A stretch of DNA of 64,000 bases from Acidobacteriaceae bacterium (GTDB lineage: Bacteria > Acidobacteriota > Terriglobia > Terriglobales > Acidobacteriaceae), in assembly GCA_021323655.1 (NCBI GenBank), contig JAJPKO010000015.1, forward strand, positions 1-64,000. The letters run 5' to 3'. Shown here in pieces: positions 54,804 through 62,786 of the stretch (positions within the stretch are counted from its first letter, which is position 1; the number at the start of each line of letters is the position of its first letter). The notes below the pieces were generated by a model, which saw only the letters and a program-made list of their open reading frames with translations, had not been told where the DNA came from and searched no databases. The translations under genes and the position numbers were made by a program.

Positions 54804-55784
54804 GTGAATCGGAAATTGGCCCATCATCTTCGGCGAATTGTGCTGCTGCTTCTGGCTTTTTTATCCATTCTTCCCGGCGTCGGCACGCAGAATGGAATAG
54901 CCCAGAACAAGCCCGACTTTCGCCGTATTGAGGACGTGATTTACGGCCGCAAGGCTGGAATGGCACTGACACTTGATGTCTTTCAGCCTCAGAATTCAAA
55001 CGGTTATGGAGTCATTTTTGTCGTCGATGGTGCGTGGTTCTCGGCTCATGATCCAACGCCTAACAGACCTTCTGTCCAACCTGACGCTTATGAAAACCTG
55101 CTTCATCGCGGATATACCGTCTTTGCCGTAGTACCTAGTTCCCAGCCGGAGTTCACGATACCTCAAATAATTCCAGATCTTCGCCGCGCTGTGCGATTCA
55201 TTCGTCACAACGCGGCGCAATACGATGTCAAGCCAGATCATCTGGGAATCGTGGGCATCAGCGCCGGAGGTCAACTGACGCTGATGATCGCCACGCAAGG
55301 CGAGAAAGGTAAATCGGATGCGGGCGATCCCGTCGAACGGGAAGACAGTTCAGTCCAGGCGGTGGTGTGTTTCTTTCCGCCCACGGACTTTCTGAATTGG
55401 GGTGGTCCCGGCATCGATGGCGTCGGACAGCAATCGCTGGCCCCGTTGCGCGCCGCATTCGGCTCGCGCGCGGATACCGAAGCGGGCAGGCAGGCATTGG
55501 GGCGGGAGATCTCGCCGATCTATTACATCACTTCGCATTTGCCTCCAACCCTCATCATCCATGGCGACGTGGATCAGCTCGTTCCCTTGCAGCAGTCGGA
55601 AACGTACGTCCAGAAGGCGCGGGAGGCCGGTGCTCCGCAGGTACAGCTCGTCGTGCGAAAAGGAAAGGGGCACGGATGGGCAGGGTTCTGGGACTCTAAA
55701 GAAGACACGCAGCTCTATCTCGACTGGCTCGATCACAACCTGCGTGGAATCGTGAATGGCAATGCAGGCGACGGAAAGAAATGA
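54804..55784 (+). CDS. exported alpha/beta-hydrolase, BD-FAE/carboxylesterase-like
   Basis: About 326 residues from GTG 54804, chosen because GGGAGGA (54788-54794) lies nine bases upstream; the open frame begins at TTG 54783, inside which that Shine-Dalgarno would fall. Signal peptide: RIVLLLLAFLSILPGVGT. Catalytic triad: Ser in GIVGISAGGQLTL, Asp in IIHGDVDQLVP and His in GKGHGWAGF. It is likely a periplasmic esterase removing acyl groups from glycans. It follows the CoA-transferase by about 110 bases. Confidence 0.87.
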   Translation: MNRKLAHHLRRIVLLLLAFLSILPGVGTQNGIAQNKPDFRRIEDVIYGRKAGMALTLDVFQPQNSNGYGVIFVVDGAWFSAHDPTPNRPSVQPDAYENLLHRGYTVFAVVPSSQPEFTIPQIIPDLRRAVRFIRHNAAQYDVKPDHLGIVGISAGGQLTLMIATQGEKGKSDAGDPVEREDSSVQAVVCFFPPTDFLNWGGPGIDGVGQQSLAPLRAAFGSRADTEAGRQALGREISPIYYITSHLPPTLIIHGDVDQLVPLQQSETYVQKAREAGAPQVQLVVRKGKGHGWAGFWDSKEDTQLYLDWLDHNLRGIVNGNAGDGKK

Positions 55785-55898
55785 CATTTCCAGTAGAGGC
55801 CCATCGACCCGGAATCGCTCCCGTACCATAAGGCGACCATCTACTGTCGATTAGGGTGAGCAGAGCAGCGCGTCACAAGGAACCGCGTTGGCAAACTG

Positions 55899-57566
55899 AT
55901 GTCGGAGATTGGAATCTTGAAACGCCGCGACCTCATTAAGCTGTCTCCATTAGCAATGGTGGGCGCAGTGGGCTATGTCTCTGTTGCCGACGCGCAAACC
56001 GAGCACCATGTGGCCGCAGCTTTCTACGATGTGCGAGATTTTGGCGCGAGTGGTGACGGGAAAACCATCGACACGGTGTCCATCAATAGAGCCATCGAAG
56101 TGATCTCCTCAAACGGTGGCGGAACCCTGGTCTTCCCTGCCGGCACCTACATCTGCTTCACGATTCGCCTCAGGTCTTACGTCGATCTCTATCTCTCTCG
56201 TGGTGTCACGATCGTAGCTGCTGATTCGCCCAAGCGCGGCGAGCATACTGGATACAACGGCGGAACCTACGACGCTGCAGAGTCCGACACTCCTTGGACC
56301 CCCTACCAGGACTACGGCCACAACCATTGGCGCAATTCCCTCTTTTATGCGGAGGATCAGCATGACTTCTCGGTTTTGGGTCCCGGCTTGATTTACGGCA
56401 AAGGCCTCTCCCACGGCTCAGCTGAGATTCCAAGCGGCTACTATCCGTTCGTAGCCGAGCAGCCCGGTGTCGGCAACAAGGCATTCGGTCTCAAAAGCTG
56501 CCATAACGTAATCCTCCGTGACTTCGCCATCTTGAAGGGCGGTCACTTCGCGGTACTTGCCACCGGCGTCGATAATCTCATCATCGACAATCTCCTGATA
56601 GATACTGATCGCGACGGCCTTGACATTGATTGTTGTCGCAATGTGCGTATTTCCAACTGCACCGTCAACTCGCCGTGGGACGACGGCATCTGCCCTAAGT
56701 CCAGCTACGCGCTGGGCTATCCCCGTGCAACCGAGAATGTGACCGTCTCCAATAACTTCGTCTGTGGCTGCTACGAAATAGGAAGCGTTGTCGCAGATAC
56801 TTGGAAGAGATTTCCCGACGATGCTCGCGTGCCGCGTCAGGGACGAATCAAGTGTGGTACTGAATCCAACGGTGGGTTCCGCAACATCACAATCTCCGGA
56901 AATGTCATCGAGGGATGCAAGGGTATCTCACTTGAAAGCTCGGATGGCGCCTTACTCGAGGACATTAGCATCACCGGCAACACGATGCGCGATATCGTTG
57001 ACGCACCGCTCTTCCTGCGCCTAAACCGTCGCAACCGAAACCCGAAAGAGACCCTCCGCTTCGGGACCGTGCGTCGAATCCTTGTCTCGAACCTTGTAAG
57101 CCACAACTCTGCTTCGTCCACGGCCCCAGTCTTTTCGGGAATCCGGTCCAACCTCATTGAGGATGTCAAACTATCCAACTGCTATTTCGGACACGAAGGG
57201 TTACCCGCAAAGATGCGCGTTGGCTGGGGCGAGAGCGTAGCCCCGATGCCGGCTTGGCAAAGCATTCATGTCCCCGAATTGGAGGCCTCTTATCCCGAAT
57301 TGCTCCAGTTCGGCCCGACGCCTTCTCACGGTTTCTTTATCCGACATCTGCGCAATCTCGAAATGTCGCACATTGAGATCGCTCCGGCCAACCAAGACCC
57401 GCGACCAGCCTTTTGGCTCGAAGATGTGCACCGTGCAGACTTCTTCGCCATTACAGCCCCGCATCAATCCAACTTTTCCCTGCACGATGTCCAGGACTTT
57501 CGCCTCGCCTGGTCGCGCGCTGCCAAAGATATAAGTCTTCTCAATGCTAACGATCAGATCGTGTAA
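55899..57566 (+). CDS. exported GH28-like right-handed beta-helix glycosidase
   Basis: 555 residues. It has a Tat-like N-terminus, LKRRDLIKLSPLAMVGAVG. After it comes the pectin-enzyme opening YDVRDFGASGDGKTIDT and then parallel beta-helix coils. GH28 acid residues are visible at ~235-262: LLIDTDRDGLDID and SPWDDGI. It probably hydrolyses galacturonan or rhamnogalacturonan-like chains in the periplasm. Later coils (NGGFRNITISGNVIEGCKG) are intact, so the enzyme appears complete. Confidence 0.85.
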   Translation: MSEIGILKRRDLIKLSPLAMVGAVGYVSVADAQTEHHVAAAFYDVRDFGASGDGKTIDTVSINRAIEVISSNGGGTLVFPAGTYICFTIRLRSYVDLYLSRGVTIVAADSPKRGEHTGYNGGTYDAAESDTPWTPYQDYGHNHWRNSLFYAEDQHDFSVLGPGLIYGKGLSHGSAEIPSGYYPFVAEQPGVGNKAFGLKSCHNVILRDFAILKGGHFAVLATGVDNLIIDNLLIDTDRDGLDIDCCRNVRISNCTVNSPWDDGICPKSSYALGYPRATENVTVSNNFVCGCYEIGSVVADTWKRFPDDARVPRQGRIKCGTESNGGFRNITISGNVIEGCKGISLESSDGALLEDISITGNTMRDIVDAPLFLRLNRRNRNPKETLRFGTVRRILVSNLVSHNSASSTAPVFSGIRSNLIEDVKLSNCYFGHEGLPAKMRVGWGESVAPMPAWQSIHVPELEASYPELLQFGPTPSHGFFIRHLRNLEMSHIEIAPANQDPRPAFWLEDVHRADFFAITAPHQSNFSLHDVQDFRLAWSRAAKDISLLNANDQIV

Positions 57567-57931
57567 TCAACTTCGCACCAGGTCGTGCATTGCGCGGCCC
57601 GTCGCTTCTTCGATGACCAACTGTGAGAAAAAGGAGATCGTCCACTTCCTGCGATCGTCGCTAGTCTCTGGACGGTAGATTTTTCAGACGTGTGTTCGAA
57701 CAGCGCCCTCAATGCACGAGCTAACCCATGATCAGCAAGTGTGGCCATCCACTGAATCGGTAATTCCTTTTTCTCGACCTTTCTTCGGGGCAGAAGGACA
57801 AAAGACTGCTGAAGCAACGCTTCTGTGAGCGCGCGGGTCCCGAGGCGAGGTCGAGCAGATTCGGCGAGGAGAATGACGAACTGATCGCGAAGACGTCCCG
57901 GCCCATCGAAATGTTCCGGTGCGGATGTCAC
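57567..57931 (-). pseudogene. remnant of an AraC-family transcriptional regulator
   Basis: The minus-strand frame gives RLRDQFVILLAESARPRLGT, then LADHGLARALRALFEHTSEK and VQRLATIAGSGRSPFSHSW. This aligns with the linker and first helix-turn-helix of AraC regulators with a cupin N-terminus, which usually read like ALxxxHxxPxxPWTVxxLAxxAGMSRSxFxxxF. The frame then breaks off, and the second helix-turn-helix and the N-terminal cupin are missing. It is therefore a decayed gene, perhaps once paired with the neighbouring quinone reductase. Confidence 0.55.
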
Positions 57932-58222
57932 TGGAGGTGAAGGCTCCCACCCAACTCCCCTCCTTATCCTTCAAGGCATCGAATACTCCGAACGTGGCAT
58001 GCGAAACTTTGAACGCAAACCAGTTGGTCAATGCCCGCATCTGTTTGGACGAGTGGGCGCGCTGATTGAAGGAGCGCTTTCACTTCCGCTTCTTTGCCCG
58101 GCCCTCGATCATTTAGAAGCAGATGGCGTTCAAAGGTTACAGAGCCTGTTCAGGGAACTACATGCCTGAATCCGCAAAAGTCGTGGTTCCAGGATCCGGG
58201 CACCTGAAAAGATCGCGGCTGC
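57932..58222. other. intergenic stretch, no gene recognised
   Basis: About 290 bases between the AraC remnant and the quinone reductase stop. Frames here do not restore the missing AraC N-terminus convincingly, and no structured element is evident. Confidence 0.4.
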
Positions 58223-58987
58223 TCAGGCTACATGAGCAGGCAGTCCGGAAATCTCCGGCGCAATGTGATCGGCGAGTGTATGCCTGTCCGGGTAATCTCC
58301 TCCGTTCTGGCGCCTGAAACGCGTTGGTTCCTCAATAAACAGACGTTTCAATCGCTCCCCTAGAGCAGATTTTGCAGCACAGAGGCCGGCCTCGTCGAGA
58401 AACATAGCGGCATGAACTGCGAAGATGGGAAGCACTTCCATTCCTGGATAGAAAAGCGCTCCATGCGTAAGCGGAAACAGTAGTTGATCCAGGGGCCCGT
58501 TGATTCCTCTTGGGCCATAATCCGCTTCGGAGCCTCCTGTGGTCACTGAAACGAACGCTCGCTTTCCCGATAGAATTCCCTCGCCAAAACGATAGGCATT
58601 AGTACCATCTTTGTAGCCGTAAGCAAATCGATACGCATAGACACGTTCGATCCAACCCTTGAGGATCGCCGGTACACCGTACCACCAGAGTGGGAACTGG
58701 AAGACGATTGCATCGGCCCAAAGAAGCTTTTCTTGCTCGACTGCGACGTCCTTCGCTTGTGTCCCGGTCGTGTAGGCTTCTCCCGAAGCAAACACAACAT
58801 TTAAGGGCGAAGAGTCTGAATGTGAGGGGAAGTCCTCTGCATCCACAACGGCCTTCCATTTCATCAAATAGAGATCCGAGACTTGCAGCTCATGACCTTC
58901 CTCTTTGAGAATCTTAAGTGCATGGTCTTTGAGGGTTCCGTTCAGTGAGGACGGAGTCGGATGCGCGTAGACGATCAGTACTTTCAC
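58223..58987 (-). CDS. flavodoxin-fold NAD(P)H:quinone oxidoreductase (NQO1/MdaB-like)
   Basis: About 254 residues from GTG 58987, preferred because CAGGAG lies eight bases upstream; the frame runs on to 59062. The flavodoxin-like fold is clear: KVLIVYAHPTPSSLNGTLKD, ADAIVFQFPLWWYGVPAILK and GWIERVYAYRFAYGY (FMN/FAD and substrate loops), and KRAFVSVTTGG. It reduces quinones by two electrons, protecting against redox cycling. It is divergent from an HxlR regulator 127 bases away, the usual arrangement for quinone- or electrophile-responsive control. Confidence 0.9.
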   Translation of the reverse strand: MKVLIVYAHPTPSSLNGTLKDHALKILKEEGHELQVSDLYLMKWKAVVDAEDFPSHSDSSPLNVVFASGEAYTTGTQAKDVAVEQEKLLWADAIVFQFPLWWYGVPAILKGWIERVYAYRFAYGYKDGTNAYRFGEGILSGKRAFVSVTTGGSEADYGPRGINGPLDQLLFPLTHGALFYPGMEVLPIFAVHAAMFLDEAGLCAAKSALGERLKRLFIEEPTRFRRQNGGDYPDRHTLADHIAPEISGLPAHVA

Positions 58988-59114
58988 TGGTATGCTCCTG
59001 AAACAAGTAAATGTATAAGTGGCATCATGGGTGATTAGTTTTAAAATGACAAGTAGGCACATTTTTTGTCTATAGGATATTTATGATACTAATATACAAA
59101 CAAAGGATTTGAGA
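58988..59114. promoter_or_regulatory. divergent promoter region, quinone reductase / HxlR
   Basis: 127 bases, AT-rich (TAGGATATTTATGATACTAATATAC around 59073-59097), between two divergent start codons. HxlR-type regulators bind AT-rich inverted repeats in such regions, so this is the likely operator-promoter of both genes. No long perfect palindrome is visible. Confidence 0.5.
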
Positions 59115-59519
59115 ATGAAGGCAAATGACTACGGATGTCCGTATGGATGCCCTGTAGAAGCGGCGTTAGATGTCGTTGGTGGCCGGTGGAAGGCAGTTAT
59201 TCTGTTCCATTTGCTGGATGGAACAAAGCGATTCGGCGACTTGAGGCGATTTCTTTCAAAGGTGACGCAGCGGATGCTAACGTTGCAACTTCGACAACTC
59301 GAGGAAGATGGCGTGATCAGCCGCAAGGTCTACGCTGAGGTTCCTCCGCGGGTCGAATATTCGCTGACCGAATTTGGCCGCACTCTTGAACCGATCCTTC
59401 AGGCCATGCTCGAATGGGGCGAGGTATATGAGAAGAGAATCGAGACTGGTGTGTCAAGAAACCGCCGATCGCCTCAAGTCAAGGGCCCTTTGTATCCGGC
59501 CTCCGACCGGCGGCTGTAA
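59115..59519 (+). CDS. HxlR-family winged-helix regulator
   Basis: 134 residues from ATG 59115, with AAGGA nine bases upstream. The family pattern is complete: CPVEAALDVVGGRWKAVILFHL, LRRFLSKVTQRMLTLQLRQL, EEDGVISRKVYAEVPPRVEYSL and LQAMLEWGEVYEKR. The cysteines of YGCPYGCPV near the N-terminus could be the redox or quinone-sensing site, as in HypR/YodB-like members. It probably represses the divergent quinone reductase until electrophile or quinone stress. Confidence 0.92.
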   Translation: MKANDYGCPYGCPVEAALDVVGGRWKAVILFHLLDGTKRFGDLRRFLSKVTQRMLTLQLRQLEEDGVISRKVYAEVPPRVEYSLTEFGRTLEPILQAMLEWGEVYEKRIETGVSRNRRSPQVKGPLYPASDRRL

Positions 59520-59617
59520 ATCCAAACTTCGGGAGTCCATGCGACTATAGCCGAACTGCCGCCGCGCGCTGTCCAGCGGAATACGCGGGGGAATTCGGGG
59601 CAAAATACCCTTCACGT

Positions 59618-59941
59618 TCACCTTCGTACTTGGCGCCATGTAGAGATACCGGATTCCCGCTCCCGCCAGATTCTGCGCCAATTCCATCGTATAGTTTCTT
59701 CGATATTTCGCCTCGGCAGACATAAGTCGGATGGAATGCCGTACTCCATCCCAGCATGCCAGCTTGCTCCGATGCCGGAGATTACCACTGCGTTTGGCCT
59801 CCGCAGGATCTCTACAGCTCGTTCGAGAGCCGGACCGCCGCCATTTAGCGTGGACGATAAAGAAGCATTAAGCTGAGCTGGTTGTTTGAGAATATCGTTG
59901 AAGAGCCGGGTCTCCGAAGCTATGGTGAGCGTTAGCCCCAT
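59618..59941 (-). pseudogene. truncated SIS-domain sugar isomerase remnant
   Basis: The frame begins MGLTLTIASETRLFNDILKQ and contains ERAVEILRRPNAVVISGIGA then SWHAGMEYG, matching the first strand and loop of SIS (sugar isomerase) domains. After ~75 residues the similarity is lost and the frame ends with IRWNWRRIWRERES, an unlikely composition. A complete SIS protein has 300 or more residues. It follows the ROK kinase by 57 bases, so it probably once completed an operon for an amino- or N-acyl sugar. Confidence 0.5.
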
Positions 59942-59998
59942 CCGTTTTCCCCTCCTCCAATCTTTTTTTGCGATGTGGCATATAGCGGGCTTCCAGAC

Positions 59999-60913
59999 TC
60001 ATCTTTTATGCCTGAGCAGCCATGCCTGAGCTGCGCCTAGCAGTACAGAGTCTTGTCCCAGCGAAGCCGAAGCGATTCTGGTCTTCTTTGACGGAACCTG
60101 TGTGCAAATATCACGGATCACTTGGCGGGCAATATCCATGAACAGCGGGCCGCTCTTCATTATTCCTCCCCCCAATGCAATCTTGTCCGGAGCAAAAATT
60201 GTTATGAGATTTGCCAGTCCAAGCCCGATGTAATATCCTTCGCGCTCCACGCACCGAATGGCAAGGACATCTCCAAGTTTTGCAGCTTCGCAAATCTCCG
60301 AAGCAGTCGCATTTGGTGCATCCGGTTGTTGCTCGCGCATCCACCGCGTCATAGCAGGACCGCTGGCTAGGCTTTCCCAGCATCCTCGTGCTCCGCAGTA
60401 ACAGGGCCGACCCGAGTCGTCAAGCACCTGATGGCCAATCTCCGGATGTGCCCCGTCAACGCCGCGATAGAGATGCCCGCCGAAGAGAATTCCTCCTCCA
60501 ATGCCCGTGCTGATTGTGACGTAGATGAAAGTTCCGTCCGAAGCGTCCGAGCCCCAACGAGCTTCGCCAAGAGCGGCCGCATCGGCATCGTTCTCGACCA
60601 CCACTGGCAAATTCATCCCGGCCTCAAGCTCGACGAGCAAGTTGCCTCCCTGCCAGCTCGGCAGAGTGCCGACCTCTTCTATCACACCGGTCGTCGGACT
60701 TAACGGCCCAGGGCAGCCAACTCCGATGCCTTTGAATTGCAAACCTTCGGCGGAGATGGCGCGCAGCATTTCGATGATTCGCTGCATGGCATTGTGAAAA
60801 CCCTTTTCGGGTTCAGTCTTGCATTCATGGCGAGCGAGAATCGCGCCGTCTTCCCGGACTGCTCCGACCGCAATCTTTGTTCCGCCAATGTCGACAGATC
60901 CAACAGTGATCAT
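59999..60913 (-). CDS. ROK-family sugar kinase
   Basis: 304 residues. The ATP loop reads SVDIGGTKIAVGAV. The catalytic Asp is in VENDADAAALGEAR. The substrate and zinc region has DGAHPEIGHQ and the zinc cluster CYCGARGCWE. The late helix has IALGGGIMKSGPLF. ROK enzymes phosphorylate glucose, N-acetylglucosamine, N-acetylmannosamine or allose. The adjacent SIS remnant and SGNH esterase suggest an acylated or amino sugar. Confidence 0.92.
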   Translation of the reverse strand: MITVGSVDIGGTKIAVGAVREDGAILARHECKTEPEKGFHNAMQRIIEMLRAISAEGLQFKGIGVGCPGPLSPTTGVIEEVGTLPSWQGGNLLVELEAGMNLPVVVENDADAAALGEARWGSDASDGTFIYVTISTGIGGGILFGGHLYRGVDGAHPEIGHQVLDDSGRPCYCGARGCWESLASGPAMTRWMREQQPDAPNATASEICEAAKLGDVLAIRCVEREGYYIGLGLANLITIFAPDKIALGGGIMKSGPLFMDIARQVIRDICTQVPSKKTRIASASLGQDSVLLGAAQAWLLRHKR

Positions 60914-61034
60914 GCGAGGCCTTCTATAGTCCCTGCCAGGACGAGTTCACAGCGAGAGGAGGGTTATCGACGAGTCCACAGCAATGATTTGCCAGACGGA
61001 GCTTCGATGCGGTGAGATACGGTCACAATTGGCC

Positions 61035-62144
61035 TCATCTCAACCCGAGCACCTTCGCGATTCTGTTCGCTAAGCCCTCCGCCATCCATTGAAAGCCGAG
61101 ATCGTTCGGATGCACGCCGTCGACGAGGCCATCCCCACGAGATGGGCCGATGAGGTCAGTACCTTCTACTATCTCCAGATTTCTGTCGCCATTCGCGATT
61201 CGGTGTCCGGCAACCTGCCGTATCACAGAGCGCATTCCATCCAGGTCCGCATCCCGGGACCACGATTCATGCGACGAATAAATTGGAGTCATTACCAGAA
61301 TTGGCGTATCTGGGTGCTTACTTCGGATTATCTCGACGAACGGTCCATATACCGTTTTCAGGGATTCAACTGTTGCGTTGTTCTGTGCGAAGTCCAGGAC
61401 AAAGCAGGCGGCGTCAATATCTGCGACTGTCCGGGCTACCGCCGGTTCGCCTTTCCCATTTCCGGAAAACCCAAGATTGACAAAATCCACATTGAGCAAG
61501 CGACCCAATATGCCTTCATAGCTCATACCCGGTCGACTGGCGCTTGCACCTTGCGTGATTGAGGTGCCGTAAAAGACGATTGGCTTGCTGATCGCGAAGG
61601 GTTTGGCCGCCTGAGGTTCCGCTTCTGCATTAATGCCGATCCCCACCACCTTCACCGGGGAATAAAGCGGCAAATACAAGGTGATGTCGCGGACCACCAT
61701 AGGTTCGTTTTCGTAGAAAACATGTTCTTCAGGAAGACCAAGTTTAGTATCGCGCCCGGCAACTGCAGTATCACGATATATGCCGTCTATATAAAGATCC
61801 ACTCCTGTTTGCCCGAAGGCATGCATATTCGCCATATCAGGCGGTCCGGGGTATTTCAGGCGAATTGCGAGCACAGTCGAGTTGGTCCGAAAACGGATCC
61901 GCCCACCGCTTGGCGACTGTGCGAGGTCCCACACCTCTTTGCGATAGCTATCCTTCAGTCTTATGGGCAACCTGGATAAGTGGTCTCCGCTTTCGGCGTA
62001 CCATGGCAACCCATCGATCTCGATCTGAGCATCGGGAATCGAGATCCACTTTAGCTTCGGCGAAGCCGAGTCCTGCCCCGATTGAGCGCGTGAGATTCCC
62101 GTGAAGGCAAATAGCAGGGCGAACAAAGCAATAGTTCTTCTCAC
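61035..62144 (-). CDS. exported SGNH/GDSL-type hydrolase (carbohydrate esterase-like)
   Basis: About 369 residues from GTG 62144, the start of an obvious signal peptide (RRTIALFALLFAFTGISRA); the frame extends to 62222. An N-terminal beta-sandwich (GLPWYAESGDHLSRLP, GGRIRFRTNSTVLAIRL, VDLYIDGIYRDT) precedes the SGNH domain. Catalytic Ser is in VFYGTSITQGAS; block II is VNLGFSGNGKGE; block III DFAQNN; Asp/His are in LVDGVHPNDLG. It probably removes acetyl or other acyl groups from a glycan outside the cytoplasm. It is upstream of the ROK kinase in the same direction. Confidence 0.88.
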   Translation of the reverse strand: MRRTIALFALLFAFTGISRAQSGQDSASPKLKWISIPDAQIEIDGLPWYAESGDHLSRLPIRLKDSYRKEVWDLAQSPSGGRIRFRTNSTVLAIRLKYPGPPDMANMHAFGQTGVDLYIDGIYRDTAVAGRDTKLGLPEEHVFYENEPMVVRDITLYLPLYSPVKVVGIGINAEAEPQAAKPFAISKPIVFYGTSITQGASASRPGMSYEGILGRLLNVDFVNLGFSGNGKGEPAVARTVADIDAACFVLDFAQNNATVESLKTVYGPFVEIIRSKHPDTPILVMTPIYSSHESWSRDADLDGMRSVIRQVAGHRIANGDRNLEIVEGTDLIGPSRGDGLVDGVHPNDLGFQWMAEGLANRIAKVLGLR

Positions 62145-62786
62145 GTTTGGCCGTCTTCTTTGGATTAGACCAAGATCGAGATCTTTGATCTGAAACTGAT
62201 TCTTCTTGCGAGAAACACACATGTAAAGAATAAAAGCCTATCGCTAAAGACAAACTGTCCTATCTGTCGAACAGAACTAACTGTCAACCAGCGACTCACG
62301 CCCGACTCAACAGATCCGAAGTCGGAACAATTAGGGTGAGATCGGCTGCAGCGCGCCACCAGCGGCATGGATGTTAGCTTTTGAACCCCCGACACAGGGT
62401 CATGAATTCGAGGCGCCGTGGACGGCAACCTATCTCGCCGATAACGAATGAACCCACGGTAGCCGATACCGATCGGAAAAACGATTGAAGCCTTCCGGCA
62501 GCGCTGTTCCTCAGCCCAAGACCGTGCGTCCCTGGGGCGAGCGCTCGCCGGAATTCTTCAGTGCAGTTGAAAATCAATGCGCCGCCCCATCCACTGAACA
62601 TGGTCTGATACGCCATTTTGGCCTCGCGGCTAACAGCGCGAATGCGAGCAACGACGACCGCACACTTTTCCACCTCGAGCGGCAGTCGAGAAACGGCGGC
62701 GCCTGCAGCCAGGCCCATGATCAGCGTTCGTCGGTCATATGCACATACTATGATCACATGTTGAAGGTCCATGAACCCTGCTGGCC
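62145..62786. other. intergenic stretch, no supported gene
   Basis: About 640 bases. A minus-strand frame of 132 codons at 62374-62772 and a plus-strand frame over the same bases are present. Neither shows a family pattern or a ribosome binding site, so I do not call them genes. Confidence 0.45.

Noticed and set aside
62374-62772. 132-codon minus-strand open frame
   Set aside because: No family pattern or Shine-Dalgarno; equally long frame on the other strand.
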